From Christensenella sp. UBA7588 (GTDB taxonomy: Bacteria; Bacillota; Clostridia; Christensenellales; CAG-917), in contig DLKM01000007.1 of assembly GCA_002478945.1 (NCBI GenBank), positions 269-19,787 on the forward strand: a stretch of DNA of 19,519 nt, written 5' to 3'. The position numbers and the translations under genes are program-made. Below are positions 13,593 through 19,519 of this stretch, piece after piece (positions within the stretch are counted from its first letter, which is position 1; each line of letters begins with the position of its first letter). The notes beneath the pieces are model-generated. The model saw only the letters and a program-made list of their open reading frames with translations, was not told where the DNA came from and made no database searches.

Positions 13593-13624
13593 GCTATTAC
13601 TACAGTTATTTAACTATCAATAGT
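13593..13624 (+). terminator. Hairpin after the 32-codon ORF
   Basis: CTATT (13594-13598) pairs with AATAG (13619-13623), and inside it AGTTA (13604-13608) with TAACT (13611-13615). A T-rich but not pure T tract (CTATTCTTGTTT) follows. It may be a weak terminator or a stability element. Confidence 0.4.
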
Positions 13625-13641
13625 CTATTCTTGTTTGCGTA

Positions 13642-13723
13642 TGTGCGACAAAATCTCGTTTTTCGGGCGATTTCCAAAGTGGTGTCGGGAGATTAACGTT
13701 TTCATACACCCTTTCACGGCACA
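13642..13723. other. Foldable 80-bp element, possible structured RNA
   Basis: An outer stem TGTGC (13642-13646)/GCACA (13719-13723) encloses AAAG-(T)-GGTGT (13676-13685) pairing with ACACC-CTTT (13706-13714). AATCTC (13652-13657) can pair with GAGATT (13689-13694) in the loop of that stem, giving a possible pseudoknot. It lies between the small ORF and the end of the nuclease-like gene. No known RNA family is assigned. Confidence 0.35.
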
Positions 13724-13728
13724 AACCG

Positions 13729-14421
13729 TTATTGGTTTTCTAAAGAAATATTTTCAACAGTTATATATTTTTCAAAAAAGTCGTTATAATTTAGGATTTC
13801 TTTTTCAATCTTAACTTTATTTATACAATAAATTGCAAATTTGTTAAATAGTGTAGGTTTTATTATAAATATTTTGAAATCAAAACTATTTGATTTCAAT
13901 ACGAATTGCCACTTTAACACATCTACATCTTCTGAGCCTTCAACCATCATAGTTTTATCATCATCTAAACAAAAGGTGTTTATCATAAATAAAATATAAT
14001 TCATTGGTTTTTTCTTCATTTTTTCTATTATTGATTTGCTCGTTTGATTATAATTCTCTGGTTTATTCCAATTTATTAATTGATGTTTCAATGACTCATT
14101 AAAGCTTAATGCTTTAAAAGTATTTTTATAATTTTTACCCAAAGATAACATTTCACAACCTTCTTGATTCCAAAAAGTTTTAATTTCATATTTTGTTGTT
14201 TTGTTCAAATTATCGACAACATCCGGTTGTGAATCATTTTGAATTTCAACAAGTGTTAAATCTTGATTTTGAAAGAAACGAGAATGTTTCAATATTTCAA
14301 TTACATATTTTTCAGCAAAATATTTATCATTCTTTCGTAGAGACAAAAAATCTCTTAATGCCAATGGTGCATTAGGAATGTCATTTTTAGAATGATAATG
14401 TATTGTTGGAGTAAAATTCAT
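13729..14421 (-). CDS. Putative PD-(D/E)XK nuclease-like protein
   Basis: This 230-aa protein has the signature of the PD-(D/E)XK fold: Pro66-Asp67 in QPDVV, then Glu79-Ile-Lys81 in KYEIKTF, eleven residues after the Asp, with an upstream helix bearing acidic residues (FAEKYVIEIL, Glu37 and Glu42). This fold is used by restriction enzymes and repair or transposon nucleases. The rest matches no family I recognise, and no methyltransferase gene is adjacent. The gene is strongly AT-rich, with many Lys, Asn and Phe residues, unlike the core genes. TGGAGGT precedes the ATG. It is transcribed toward the small ORF from its own promoter. Nuclease activity is inferred from the motif only. Confidence 0.6.
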   Translation of the reverse strand: MNFTPTIHYHSKNDIPNAPLALRDFLSLRKNDKYFAEKYVIEILKHSRFFQNQDLTLVEIQNDSQPDVVDNLNKTTKYEIKTFWNQEGCEMLSLGKNYKNTFKALSFNESLKHQLINWNKPENYNQTSKSIIEKMKKKPMNYILFMINTFCLDDDKTMMVEGSEDVDVLKWQFVLKSNSFDFKIFIIKPTLFNKFAIYCINKVKIEKEILNYNDFFEKYITVENISLENQ

Positions 14422-14448
14422 AATTAATGACCTCCAGAATTCGTTTAA

Positions 14449-14477
14449 TATATAATAGCAGAAAAATAAAAATATTT
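14449..14477 (-). promoter_or_regulatory. Putative promoter of the nuclease-like gene
   Basis: On the minus strand TTTAAA, a 17-nt spacer and TATTAT (within 14449-14477). The -35 is weak (4 of 6). Confidence 0.4.
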
Positions 14478-14562
14478 AAACACAAACACTTAAAAATGCA
14501 AGTATTTGATTTAGTCTTATGTTGGTACGACTTGTAGTGAGAGAAACGAGTGTAATAGCGAA
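14478..14562. other. Intergenic stretch before the tandem repeats
   Basis: No ORF with a ribosome binding site is seen on either strand. Base composition shifts here from the AT-rich accessory stretch to the GC-richer repeats. Confidence 0.4.
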
Positions 14563-14844
14563 GCGTCTACGCTAAACAAATCGTGCATACTGCACGCCGT
14601 GCGTTGCACAGGACACTTCGTGTCTTGTTTGTTAGCTATGTCCGCTGCGCACGATTTCCGCAAATGCTATGCGCTTGCGTCTCTCTTTGCTTGCGGTCTA
14701 CGTTTATTGCGTCTATGCTAAACAAATCGTGCATACTGCACGCCGTGCGTTGCACGGGACACTTCGTGTCTTGTTTGTTAGCTATGTCCGCTGCGCACGA
14801 TTTCCGCAAATGCTACGCGCTTGCGTCTCTCTTTGCTTGCGGTC
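14563..14844. repeat. Two tandem 136-bp direct repeats (146-bp period)
   Basis: Units at 14563-14698 and 14709-14844 are identical except for three transitions (14570, the A/G in GCACAGG/GCACGGG, and T/C in GCTATGCG/GCTACGCG), separated by 10 bp. Each unit contains small palindromes: TGCATACTGCA, ACACTTCGTGT, and AAATCGTGC near its start matched by GCACGATTT later. Open frames run through both units, but they are by-products of the repeat. It looks like a non-coding, hairpin-rich intergenic repeat. Confidence 0.85.
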
Positions 14845-14913
14845 AGCTGCAGGATGCAGGTTGCAAACAAAGTTTGCCGACAATCTGCGATTGTCGCAAG
14901 TCGTTGACGTAAC

Positions 14914-14942
14914 AAAAAAAGACGGGCAGAGCCGTCTTTTTT
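14914..14942 (-). terminator. Terminator of tRNA-Leu (bidirectional)
   Basis: An 11-bp stem, AAAAAAGACGG (14915-14925) with CCGTCTTTTTT (14932-14942), has a 6-nt loop and T-runs on both strands. It starts immediately after the CCA end of the tRNA. Confidence 0.9.
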
Positions 14943-14943
14943 G

Positions 14944-15031
14944 TGGTGCGGACAACAGGACTTGAACCTGCATGAACCAACTGCTCACAAGAACCTGAAT
15001 CTTGCGCGTCTGCCAATTCCGCCATGTCCGC
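14944..15031 (-). tRNA. tRNA-Leu (anticodon CAG)
   Basis: On the minus strand the 7-bp acceptor stem GCGGACA pairs with TGTCCGC, followed by discriminator A and an encoded CCA. The anticodon arm is CAAGA-TTCAGGT-TCTTG with anticodon CAG, which reads CUG leucine codons. The T-arm is CAGG-TTCAAGT-CCTG. A long class II variable arm (about 15 nt around TGAGCAGTTGGTTCA) is as expected for leucine. Total 88 nt. It is a single tRNA with its own consensus promoter and a terminator directly at its 3' end. Confidence 0.96.
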
Positions 15032-15042
15032 ATTACGGTGCT

Positions 15043-15071
15043 ATTTTAGACTATCGCGGGCTTTATGTCAA
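15043..15071 (-). promoter_or_regulatory. Promoter of tRNA-Leu
   Basis: On the minus strand a perfect TTGACA (15066-15071), a 17-nt spacer and TAAAAT (15043-15048), 12 nt before the tRNA 5' end. Confidence 0.85.
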
Positions 15072-15130
15072 ATCTATGCGGTAAATTATGAATGATTTTT
15101 GGCAAAACGGCGCGCTTTCGACAAAAAAAG

Positions 15131-15158
15131 TTGACCTTCCGCAGAATTGGGGTATAAT
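15131..15158 (+). promoter_or_regulatory. Promoter of the TSCPD gene pair
   Basis: TTGACC (15131-15136), a 16-nt spacer and a perfect TATAAT (15153-15158), followed by AGAGGTG and ATG 15176. Confidence 0.8.
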
Positions 15159-15175
15159 AAGCACAGAGGTGAATT

Positions 15176-15433
15176 ATGCATTATTCTTACGTGACACACG
15201 ACACTTGTTCGAGAAGAATCGAATTTGACATCGACGAAAACGGCGTTGTTTCCAACGTTCGTTTTTACGGCGGTTGCAACGGCAATCTCAAAGCAATATC
15301 GATATTGGTAAACGGAATGACCGTTGACGAGATAGAGCGCAAGCTAAAAGGCGTGCAATGCGGATTTAAGGATACGTCCTGTTCCGACCAGTTGGCACAC
15401 GCCGTGCGCGAAGCGTACGAGCAGATGAAATGA
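15176..15433 (+). CDS. TSCPD domain-containing small protein
   Basis: This 85-aa protein is a stand-alone TSCPD domain. The hallmark is DTSCSDQLA (Cys69 within TSCSD), with further cysteines at Cys11 (THDTCSRRI), Cys34 (GGCNGN) and Cys62 (QCGFKD), a likely metal-binding set. The same domain occurs at the C terminus of vitamin-B12-dependent ribonucleotide reductases. Small free versions are widespread in Clostridia and have no established function. AGAGGTG is the ribosome binding site. Its last codons overlap the next gene (ATGA), so the pair is translationally coupled. Confidence 0.88.
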   Translation: MHYSYVTHDTCSRRIEFDIDENGVVSNVRFYGGCNGNLKAISILVNGMTVDEIERKLKGVQCGFKDTSCSDQLAHAVREAYEQMK

Positions 15434-15645
15434 GCAAATACGACGCTTTGTGGCAAAGTATTGCCGATTGTTTGGAGCAATGCGCCGCTCGCAAACTTAC
15501 GTTGACCTTTGCGGAAGCGGAGGAGTCGGCAAAATGCAAGATTGACCATTCGTTTCTCACATACAAACGGGAAGCGGAAAAATACGGCTTCAAAGTGGGT
15601 AAAATCAGTTTGAAAGAACAAAAAATCACATTTGAAAAGATATAA
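15430..15645 (+). CDS. Conserved-looking 71-aa protein coupled to the TSCPD gene
   Basis: This gene starts inside the ATGA overlap with the TSCPD gene and has no strong ribosome binding site of its own, which indicates translational coupling. The 71-aa product (MSKYDALWQSIADCLEQ..., LTLTFAEAEE, then HSFLTYKREAEKYGFKVGKISLKEQ) looks like a small compact alpha/beta protein. The pattern LTFxExE followed by HSFLxYK recalls small uncharacterised Clostridia proteins, but I cannot name a family with certainty. There are no membrane segments. It is followed by a good terminator. Confidence 0.75.
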   Translation: MSKYDALWQSIADCLEQCAARKLTLTFAEAEESAKCKIDHSFLTYKREAEKYGFKVGKISLKEQKITFEKI

Positions 15646-15648
15646 ACG

Positions 15649-15677
15649 AAAGCCCCTGTGAAACAGGGACTTTTATT
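15649..15677 (+). terminator. Terminator of the TSCPD gene pair
   Basis: CCCTGT (15654-15659) pairs with ACAGGG (15663-15668), extended by AAAG/CTTT past a single mismatch. A GAA loop and a TTTTATTTAT tail complete it. Confidence 0.8.
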
Positions 15678-15759
15678 TATGCGATTGAGGGGGCGGACGG
15701 CGAAAACGAAAGATATAGGCATCGCCGTTTGTTTGCGCATTGCAATAATAATCTTGCTA

Positions 15760-15788
15760 TTGAAAACGCGCTTTTTATATGGTATAAT
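15760..15788 (+). promoter_or_regulatory. Promoter of the Nudix gene
   Basis: TTGAAA (15760-15765), a 17-nt spacer and a perfect TATAAT (15783-15788). The leader is about 58 nt. Confidence 0.75.
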
Positions 15789-15852
15789 AATTTGGAATGC
15801 GAGAATGCCGCAAGAATACAGGCGGTTAGATGCTCGGTTAAAGGAGTTTGTT

Positions 15853-16254
15853 ATGGTAGAAGTGGTTGCCGCGCTGATATGGCGAGGGGACAGATTTCTT
15901 ATCTGCCAAAGACCCGAAAACAAATCTCGTGCGTTGCTATGGGAGTTTGTTGGCGGAAAAGTCGAATCGGGAGAAAGCCTTGAGGACGCTTTGAAAAGAG
16001 AATGCAGAGAGGAACTCGACGTCGATATAACCGTCGGGAAACTTTTTGTGAGAGTCGAACACGAATATCCCGACGTAACAATCGGACTCAGCCTTTTCGA
16101 GGCAAAACTCGATGACGGGCAAGAGATAAAACTGCTCGAACACGCAGACGCGAAATGGATAACCGCAGACGAGATAGGCAAATACGAATTTTGTCCTGCC
16201 GACGAGGAAATTCTTGCAAAAATCAAAACGAAATATCGCGCAAGCGGCATATAA
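15853..16254 (+). CDS. mutT: MutT-like Nudix hydrolase (probable 8-oxo-dGTP diphosphatase)
   Basis: This 133-aa protein is a compact Nudix hydrolase. The Nudix box runs from Gly35 to Val57: GKVESGE, then SLEDALK, then RECREELDV. All catalytic Glu/Arg positions are present (E41, R49, E50, E53, E54), and only the late Gly is replaced by Asp56. MutT-type members cleave 8-oxo-dGTP to the monophosphate, keeping oxidised guanine out of DNA. Length, the MVEVVAALIWRGDRFLICQRPENKSRALLWEFVGGK start and the DAKWITADEI ending fit that subgroup. The frame is open upstream to 15658 across the previous terminator and this gene's own promoter; AAGGAG 6 nt before ATG 15853 fixes the start. The exact substrate is inferred. 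Confidence 0.85.
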   Translation: MVEVVAALIWRGDRFLICQRPENKSRALLWEFVGGKVESGESLEDALKRECREELDVDITVGKLFVRVEHEYPDVTIGLSLFEAKLDDGQEIKLLEHADAKWITADEIGKYEFCPADEEILAKIKTKYRASGI

Positions 16255-16303
16255 TAAAAATTGAATATTAACTAATAACAGAAATTCTGAAAAGAGGGAA
16301 AAT

Positions 16304-17962
16304 ATGATTAACGTAATCGTAAACAATCAAAACGTACAAGTCGAAGAAGGTACGAGAGTAATCGATTTGCTCGACAAACAAGACAAATGCAAGTATATGG
16401 TGTGCAAACTCGGCACGCAAGTCAAAGAACTCAATCGCAAGCTCTCCGACAAAGACGAGGGCAAAAAAATCGAGTTTTTGGGGCTTGAAAACATCGAAGC
16501 GGGAAAAGCCTACGAGGCAAGTTTGCGCTTTATTTTCGCTATGGCGTTTTTCCGCATCTATCCGAACGTAAAAATCAGATTCAGCTATAACGCGTCTCGT
16601 TCGGTATTTTGTCAGGTGCTTACGCCGGGATTCAATATTTCGACGGCAACGGACGCAATCAAAGCCGAAGTGGATGAGATAATCAAGCAAAATCTGCCCA
16701 TCGAACGCATCACGGTTACCACTGCGGAAGCCGCCGAAATTTACAAAAAGATGAATTGCGCGGACAAAATCGAGATGCTGAAATATCGTCCCGAGAGCAA
16801 CGTCAACATCTATAAATGCGGAGATTATTACGACTATATGCATTCGTATATGGTGCCGTCCACAGGTTGCATTCACGCATACGAGATAAGGCCGTACAGC
16901 CCCGGTATCATAATTCAATATCCGAGATACGAGCTTGACGCGAAGATTCCCGAATTCGTTGAGGAAAGTATGTACGGACGCACTCTGCAAAGGGCATATT
17001 TGTGGGCAAAAAAGACCAAAACGCAAACCGTTGCCGACATAAACAAGAGAGTGGAAGAAGGCAACGAACTCGATTTTGTCCAGATGTGCGAGGCAAAGCA
17101 CAATCGTATGCTTGCCGAACTCGGAGAAGAAATCGCAAGAGACATCGAAAACATCAGACTCGTGTGTATCGCAGGTCCGTCCTCGAGCGGAAAAACGACG
17201 TTCTGCAATCGCGTGCGCATAGAACTTTTGTCGAGAGGCATCAACCCCGTGATGATTTCTATGGACGACTATTATCTCGAAAGAGATAAAATTTGCGAAC
17301 TTCAAGGCAAAACGAGAGACGACGTAGACCTCGAACATATCAACTGTCTCGATATAGAACAATTCAACAAGGACTTGTTTAATCTCATCAACGGAGAGGA
17401 GGTCACTTTGCCGAAATTCAATTTCAAAATCGGCAAGAGAGAGGTTGGCAGAACTATAAAAGTGGATGAAAACAGCCCGATTATCATCGAGGGCATTCAC
17501 GCGCTCAACGAAAAACTGACGGCGTCCATTCCGAAGCATCAAAAATACAAAATTTACATTGCTCCGCAACTGCCCGTAAACATCGACAACCATTCTCCGC
17601 TCAATACGACCGACCTGCGCCTTATCAGACGTATCGTGCGCGATATGCAATTCCGCAACTATCCCGCGGCAAATACAATCGATATGTGGCAATCCGTGCG
17701 TAGCGGCGAATTCAGATGGATTTATCCCAACCAAGAGGGCGCGAACTTCGTGTTCAATTCGGCACTTCCGTACGAGTTGTGCGTGCTTAAAAAACTCGCT
17801 ATGCCCGCGCTTCGCGAGATAAAATACACGGATTCGCAATTCCTCGTGGCAAACAGGCTGATAAAATACCTCAAATATTTCAAGACGATTGACGACGAGT
17901 CCATAATTCCGTGCAATTCGCTTATCCGCGAATTTATAGGCGGAAGTTGCTTCGACGTTTGA
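16304..17962 (+). CDS. Nucleoside (uridine-type) kinase with TGS and ThrRS-like domains
   Basis: This 552-aa protein is the Firmicutes-type fusion of an N-terminal TGS domain (about 1-60), a region resembling the second additional domain of threonyl-tRNA synthetase (about 60-230, including the YMHSYMVPSTGCIHAYEI segment), and a C-terminal uridine-kinase-like P-loop domain (about 280-500). Walker A is GPSSSGKTT (291-299). It is followed by SMDDYY, LEHINCLDIEQF, LPKFNFKIGKREV and PIIIEGIHALN, which form the uridine kinase/PRK-type active site. It probably phosphorylates uridine or a related nucleoside; the role of the synthetase-like half is not established. AAGAGGG precedes the ATG. It lies 49 nt behind the Nudix gene and may be co-transcribed with it. 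Confidence 0.9.
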   Translation: MINVIVNNQNVQVEEGTRVIDLLDKQDKCKYMVCKLGTQVKELNRKLSDKDEGKKIEFLGLENIEAGKAYEASLRFIFAMAFFRIYPNVKIRFSYNASRSVFCQVLTPGFNISTATDAIKAEVDEIIKQNLPIERITVTTAEAAEIYKKMNCADKIEMLKYRPESNVNIYKCGDYYDYMHSYMVPSTGCIHAYEIRPYSPGIIIQYPRYELDAKIPEFVEESMYGRTLQRAYLWAKKTKTQTVADINKRVEEGNELDFVQMCEAKHNRMLAELGEEIARDIENIRLVCIAGPSSSGKTTFCNRVRIELLSRGINPVMISMDDYYLERDKICELQGKTRDDVDLEHINCLDIEQFNKDLFNLINGEEVTLPKFNFKIGKREVGRTIKVDENSPIIIEGIHALNEKLTASIPKHQKYKIYIAPQLPVNIDNHSPLNTTDLRLIRRIVRDMQFRNYPAANTIDMWQSVRSGEFRWIYPNQEGANFVFNSALPYELCVLKKLAMPALREIKYTDSQFLVANRLIKYLKYFKTIDDESIIPCNSLIREFIGGSCFDV

Positions 17963-18015
17963 GTGTAACGACGGATTTGATTTTTGAGAGGAATACGCAA
18001 CCAAAGAGGACGAAT

Positions 18016-19347
18016 ATGGCAAAAATAGCGGTTATAGGTATGGGACAGGGCGGAATGGTGTCCGCAATCAAACTCGCGGAAGCGGGTTATGACGTTTCGA
18101 TTTTTGAAAAACAGTCGAGAGGTCACGTCGGCTACGAATGGAGAGACGACATCAGAGCGGACGTATTTCAAGCCGTAGACCTTCCTATGCCCGACGAAAG
18201 CGTGTATTGCCAAAAGAGCAAATGGCTTTTCGTTTCTCCCAACGAGGAGTATTCCTTGCCCGTTCCGCCGTGTCCGCCGATGGAAGAAATATCCGTCTAT
18301 CGCACTAAGTTGTCGGAGTATTTCGCAACGCAAGCGGAAAAGGCAGGTTGCAAACTTTATTTTGACAGCCCCGTTACATCTCTCGTCATAAAAAACGACG
18401 TAGTGAGAGGAATTACGGTTGGAAAAGAGAACTTGCTTTTCGACCTCGTTATCGACGCAAGCGGTATGCGTTCTCCTTTCCGCGCGCAAATTCCCAACAA
18501 ATTCGGTATCCAAGCCCAACCTGCGCCCGACGATATAATGTACGGCTATCGTGCGTTTTTCAAGCGCGTAGAGAGCGCGACTCCGAGAGACCCGAGCATA
18601 AACAGCACGCTTACGCTCAAACATCTCGGCAGCGTCGGCATAAGTTGGTGCAATCTCAACGAAGATAATCTCGTAGACGTGCTTATCGGCAGAGTGGGCG
18701 GACTCGACGACAAAGAAATCGAGTATTCCGTCAACGCATTGAGAGCGAGCAATCCCATTCTCGGCACGGAACTCGTGAGCGAGAAGAAGGTGGAAATATG
18801 TCTGCGTATGTCAATCGCAAGAGCGGTTGCAGACGGCTACGTCGCAATCGGAGACAGCGCGTTTATGACGATGCCTCTTATGGGTAGCGGCATAGAATCG
18901 TCGATGAAAGCAGGCAAAATGTTTGCTTATTACGTTATAAACAACGGCGTGGAAGATTTCTCGGCAAAGAATATCTGGGGCTTTTATCGCAATTATATGA
19001 GAGAGTACGGCGCGGATTTCGCATTTATCGACGTGTTGAAACGCTGGGCGCTTTCGCTCGATACCAAAACGATAGATTGGGTTTTCGGCGGCGGTCTTAT
19101 AGAAAAAGACGACCTCGCACTCGTCACTACCGATACGAGCGGACAAAAACCGAAAATGTCGGCAAAATCCGTTTTCAAAAAGATATTCTTGCTTTTGGGA
19201 CATTTCGGCCTCGTATGCAAAGCGGTGGGTTGCTTGTTGAGAAGCCTCAAGGCAAAACGTATCGCAAAGAGCATTCCCAAAAAGTACGACGTACGCAAAA
19301 TCGACAAGTGGGCAAAGAGGTATGACAAAATCATTTCAAAGAAATGA
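18016..19347 (+). CDS. FAD-dependent oxidoreductase, geranylgeranyl-reductase/FixC-like
   Basis: This 443-aa flavoprotein begins with a Rossmann motif, IAVIGMGQGGMVSAIKLAEAG (GxGxxG at Gly8, Gly10, Gly13), ending in an acidic residue that binds FAD ribose (VSIFEK). The second FAD motif, GYVAIGDSAFMTMPLMGSGIE (274-294), follows. This layout is that of the geranylgeranyl reductase/FixC/PHBH group, which reduces isoprenoid double bonds or hydroxylates substrates. The C-terminal part has a possible membrane-associating stretch (FLLLGHFGLVCKAVGCLLRS) and ends very basic (KAKRIAKSIPKKYDVRK...KK). AAGAGGA just before ATG 18016 sets the start; the frame extends back into the kinase gene, which is discounted. 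The 53-nt gap suggests an operon with the kinase. Substrate unknown. Confidence 0.85.
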   Translation: MAKIAVIGMGQGGMVSAIKLAEAGYDVSIFEKQSRGHVGYEWRDDIRADVFQAVDLPMPDESVYCQKSKWLFVSPNEEYSLPVPPCPPMEEISVYRTKLSEYFATQAEKAGCKLYFDSPVTSLVIKNDVVRGITVGKENLLFDLVIDASGMRSPFRAQIPNKFGIQAQPAPDDIMYGYRAFFKRVESATPRDPSINSTLTLKHLGSVGISWCNLNEDNLVDVLIGRVGGLDDKEIEYSVNALRASNPILGTELVSEKKVEICLRMSIARAVADGYVAIGDSAFMTMPLMGSGIESSMKAGKMFAYYVINNGVEDFSAKNIWGFYRNYMREYGADFAFIDVLKRWALSLDTKTIDWVFGGGLIEKDDLALVTTDTSGQKPKMSAKSVFKKIFLLLGHFGLVCKAVGCLLRSLKAKRIAKSIPKKYDVRKIDKWAKRYDKIISKK

Positions 19348-19354
19348 TTTTGAA
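19327..19354 (+). terminator. Terminator overlapping the end of the FAD gene
   Basis: A perfect 11-bp stem, AAAATCATTTC (19327-19337) with GAAATGATTTT (19341-19351), has an AAA loop. The stop codon (19345-19347) lies inside the 3' arm. The T-tail is short. Confidence 0.65.
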
Positions 19355-19519
19355 TTAATAATTAATAGTTAATAATTAATAATTGCGGAAGGCGTAGCCT
19401 TATCCGAACGTATACTCATTCGAAGCGCACTTATTAACGGAATGTGCTTATTCGGAGTTGGAGGCGCAAGGCGCCGACCGCATCGAGCGCCGAACTTGCG
19501 TCACACACAAGGCGTTTAG
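19355..19519. repeat. AT-rich iterations then GC-rich palindromic intergenic sequence
   Basis: Overlapping TTAATAATTAATA-type iterations (19354-19384) are followed by GC-rich segments with short palindromes such as GGCGTAGCC and GGCGCAAGGCGCC. No ORF with a ribosome binding site is seen before the window ends. It resembles intergenic repeat filler. Confidence 0.5.

Noticed and set aside
13625..13705. A 26-codon minus-strand ORF inside the foldable element
   Set aside because: The putative RBS is only about 3 nt from the ATG, the product is very short, and the segment is better explained by RNA structure.
14563..14844. CRISPR-like array
   Set aside because: Only two long 136-bp units separated by 10 bp; there are no short repeats with unique spacers and no cas genes.
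14583..14965. Two overlapping plus-strand frames of about 100 codons across the tandem repeats
   Set aside because: Their products repeat because the DNA repeats. No RBS is present, the second runs into the tRNA and its terminator, and composition is that of intergenic repeat DNA.
14944..15031. tRNA-Leu as a used integration site
   Set aside because: No integrase and no convincing duplicate of the tRNA 3' end were found in the window. The only resemblance is an 8-base GTGCGGAC match at the left edge.
15658..15852. Upstream extension of the Nudix gene
   Set aside because: It would start inside the previous terminator and include this gene's own promoter. The RBS and family length support ATG 15853.
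16268..18022. A 584-codon open frame antisense to the nucleoside kinase
   Set aside because: It mirrors the kinase gene end to end and has no domain signature or ribosome binding site.

Overview
The window looks like a chromosome segment of a low-to-mid GC, endospore-forming Firmicute of the class Clostridia, probably an uncultured host-associated lineage. The evidence is a full-length SpoIVA, the Firmicutes-type rplU-prp-rpmA operon (N-terminally extended L27 beside its processing protease), strong AGGAGG-type ribosome binding sites, Gram-positive lipoproteins, sigma-A promoters with near-consensus boxes, and simple hairpin plus U-run terminators after most genes. No rRNA, CRISPR array, transposase, integrase or prophage structural gene is seen.

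Layout. 1-341: a terminator from an upstream transcript, an array of four 12-bp near-palindromes, and a promoter for a free-standing B3/B4 (PheT-editing-like) protein. 1058-2134: L21 operon with a structured leader, L21, Prp, L27 and a terminator. 2174-3828: an OGG1-like 8-oxoguanine glycosylase and a NYN-domain protein with a Pro/Gln-rich tail. 3970-5051: a minus-strand lipoprotein transcribed divergently from an M20 peptidase (5158-6567). 6587-7119: a CopZ-like HMA protein behind a striking set of TTTTGCCG/CGGCAAAA inverted repeats. 7141-8766: spoIVA with a sigma-E-like promoter. 8794-12329: a minus-strand block of four separately promoted genes: membrane-anchored HNH protein, MATE exporter, second lipoprotein, zinc-ribbon membrane protein. 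The last is divergent from a small XRE regulator at 12432, with an inverted repeat between them.

12642-14460 is markedly more AT-rich and holds accessory-type genes: a pentapeptide-repeat protein, a 32-codon ORF with an ideal ribosome binding site and mutually complementary flanks (a candidate small-toxin-like unit), a foldable 80-bp element, and a PD-(D/E)XK-nuclease-like protein. It is followed by two tandem 136-bp repeats and tRNA-Leu(CAG). After the tRNA the window returns to core-type genes on the plus strand: a TSCPD protein overlapping a small conserved-looking protein, a MutT-like Nudix hydrolase, a TGS/ThrRS-like/uridine-kinase fusion, and an FAD-dependent oxidoreductase of the geranylgeranyl-reductase type.

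Functional links. L21, Prp and L27 form one ribosome-assembly unit in which Prp should trim L27. The OGG1-like glycosylase and the Nudix protein could both act against oxidised guanine, although they are about 13 kb apart. Most other genes are single-gene transcription units. The most interesting places are the accessory island (12642-14844) and the operator-like array in front of the HMA gene. Functions assigned by family come from reading the protein sequences; no database search was possible.
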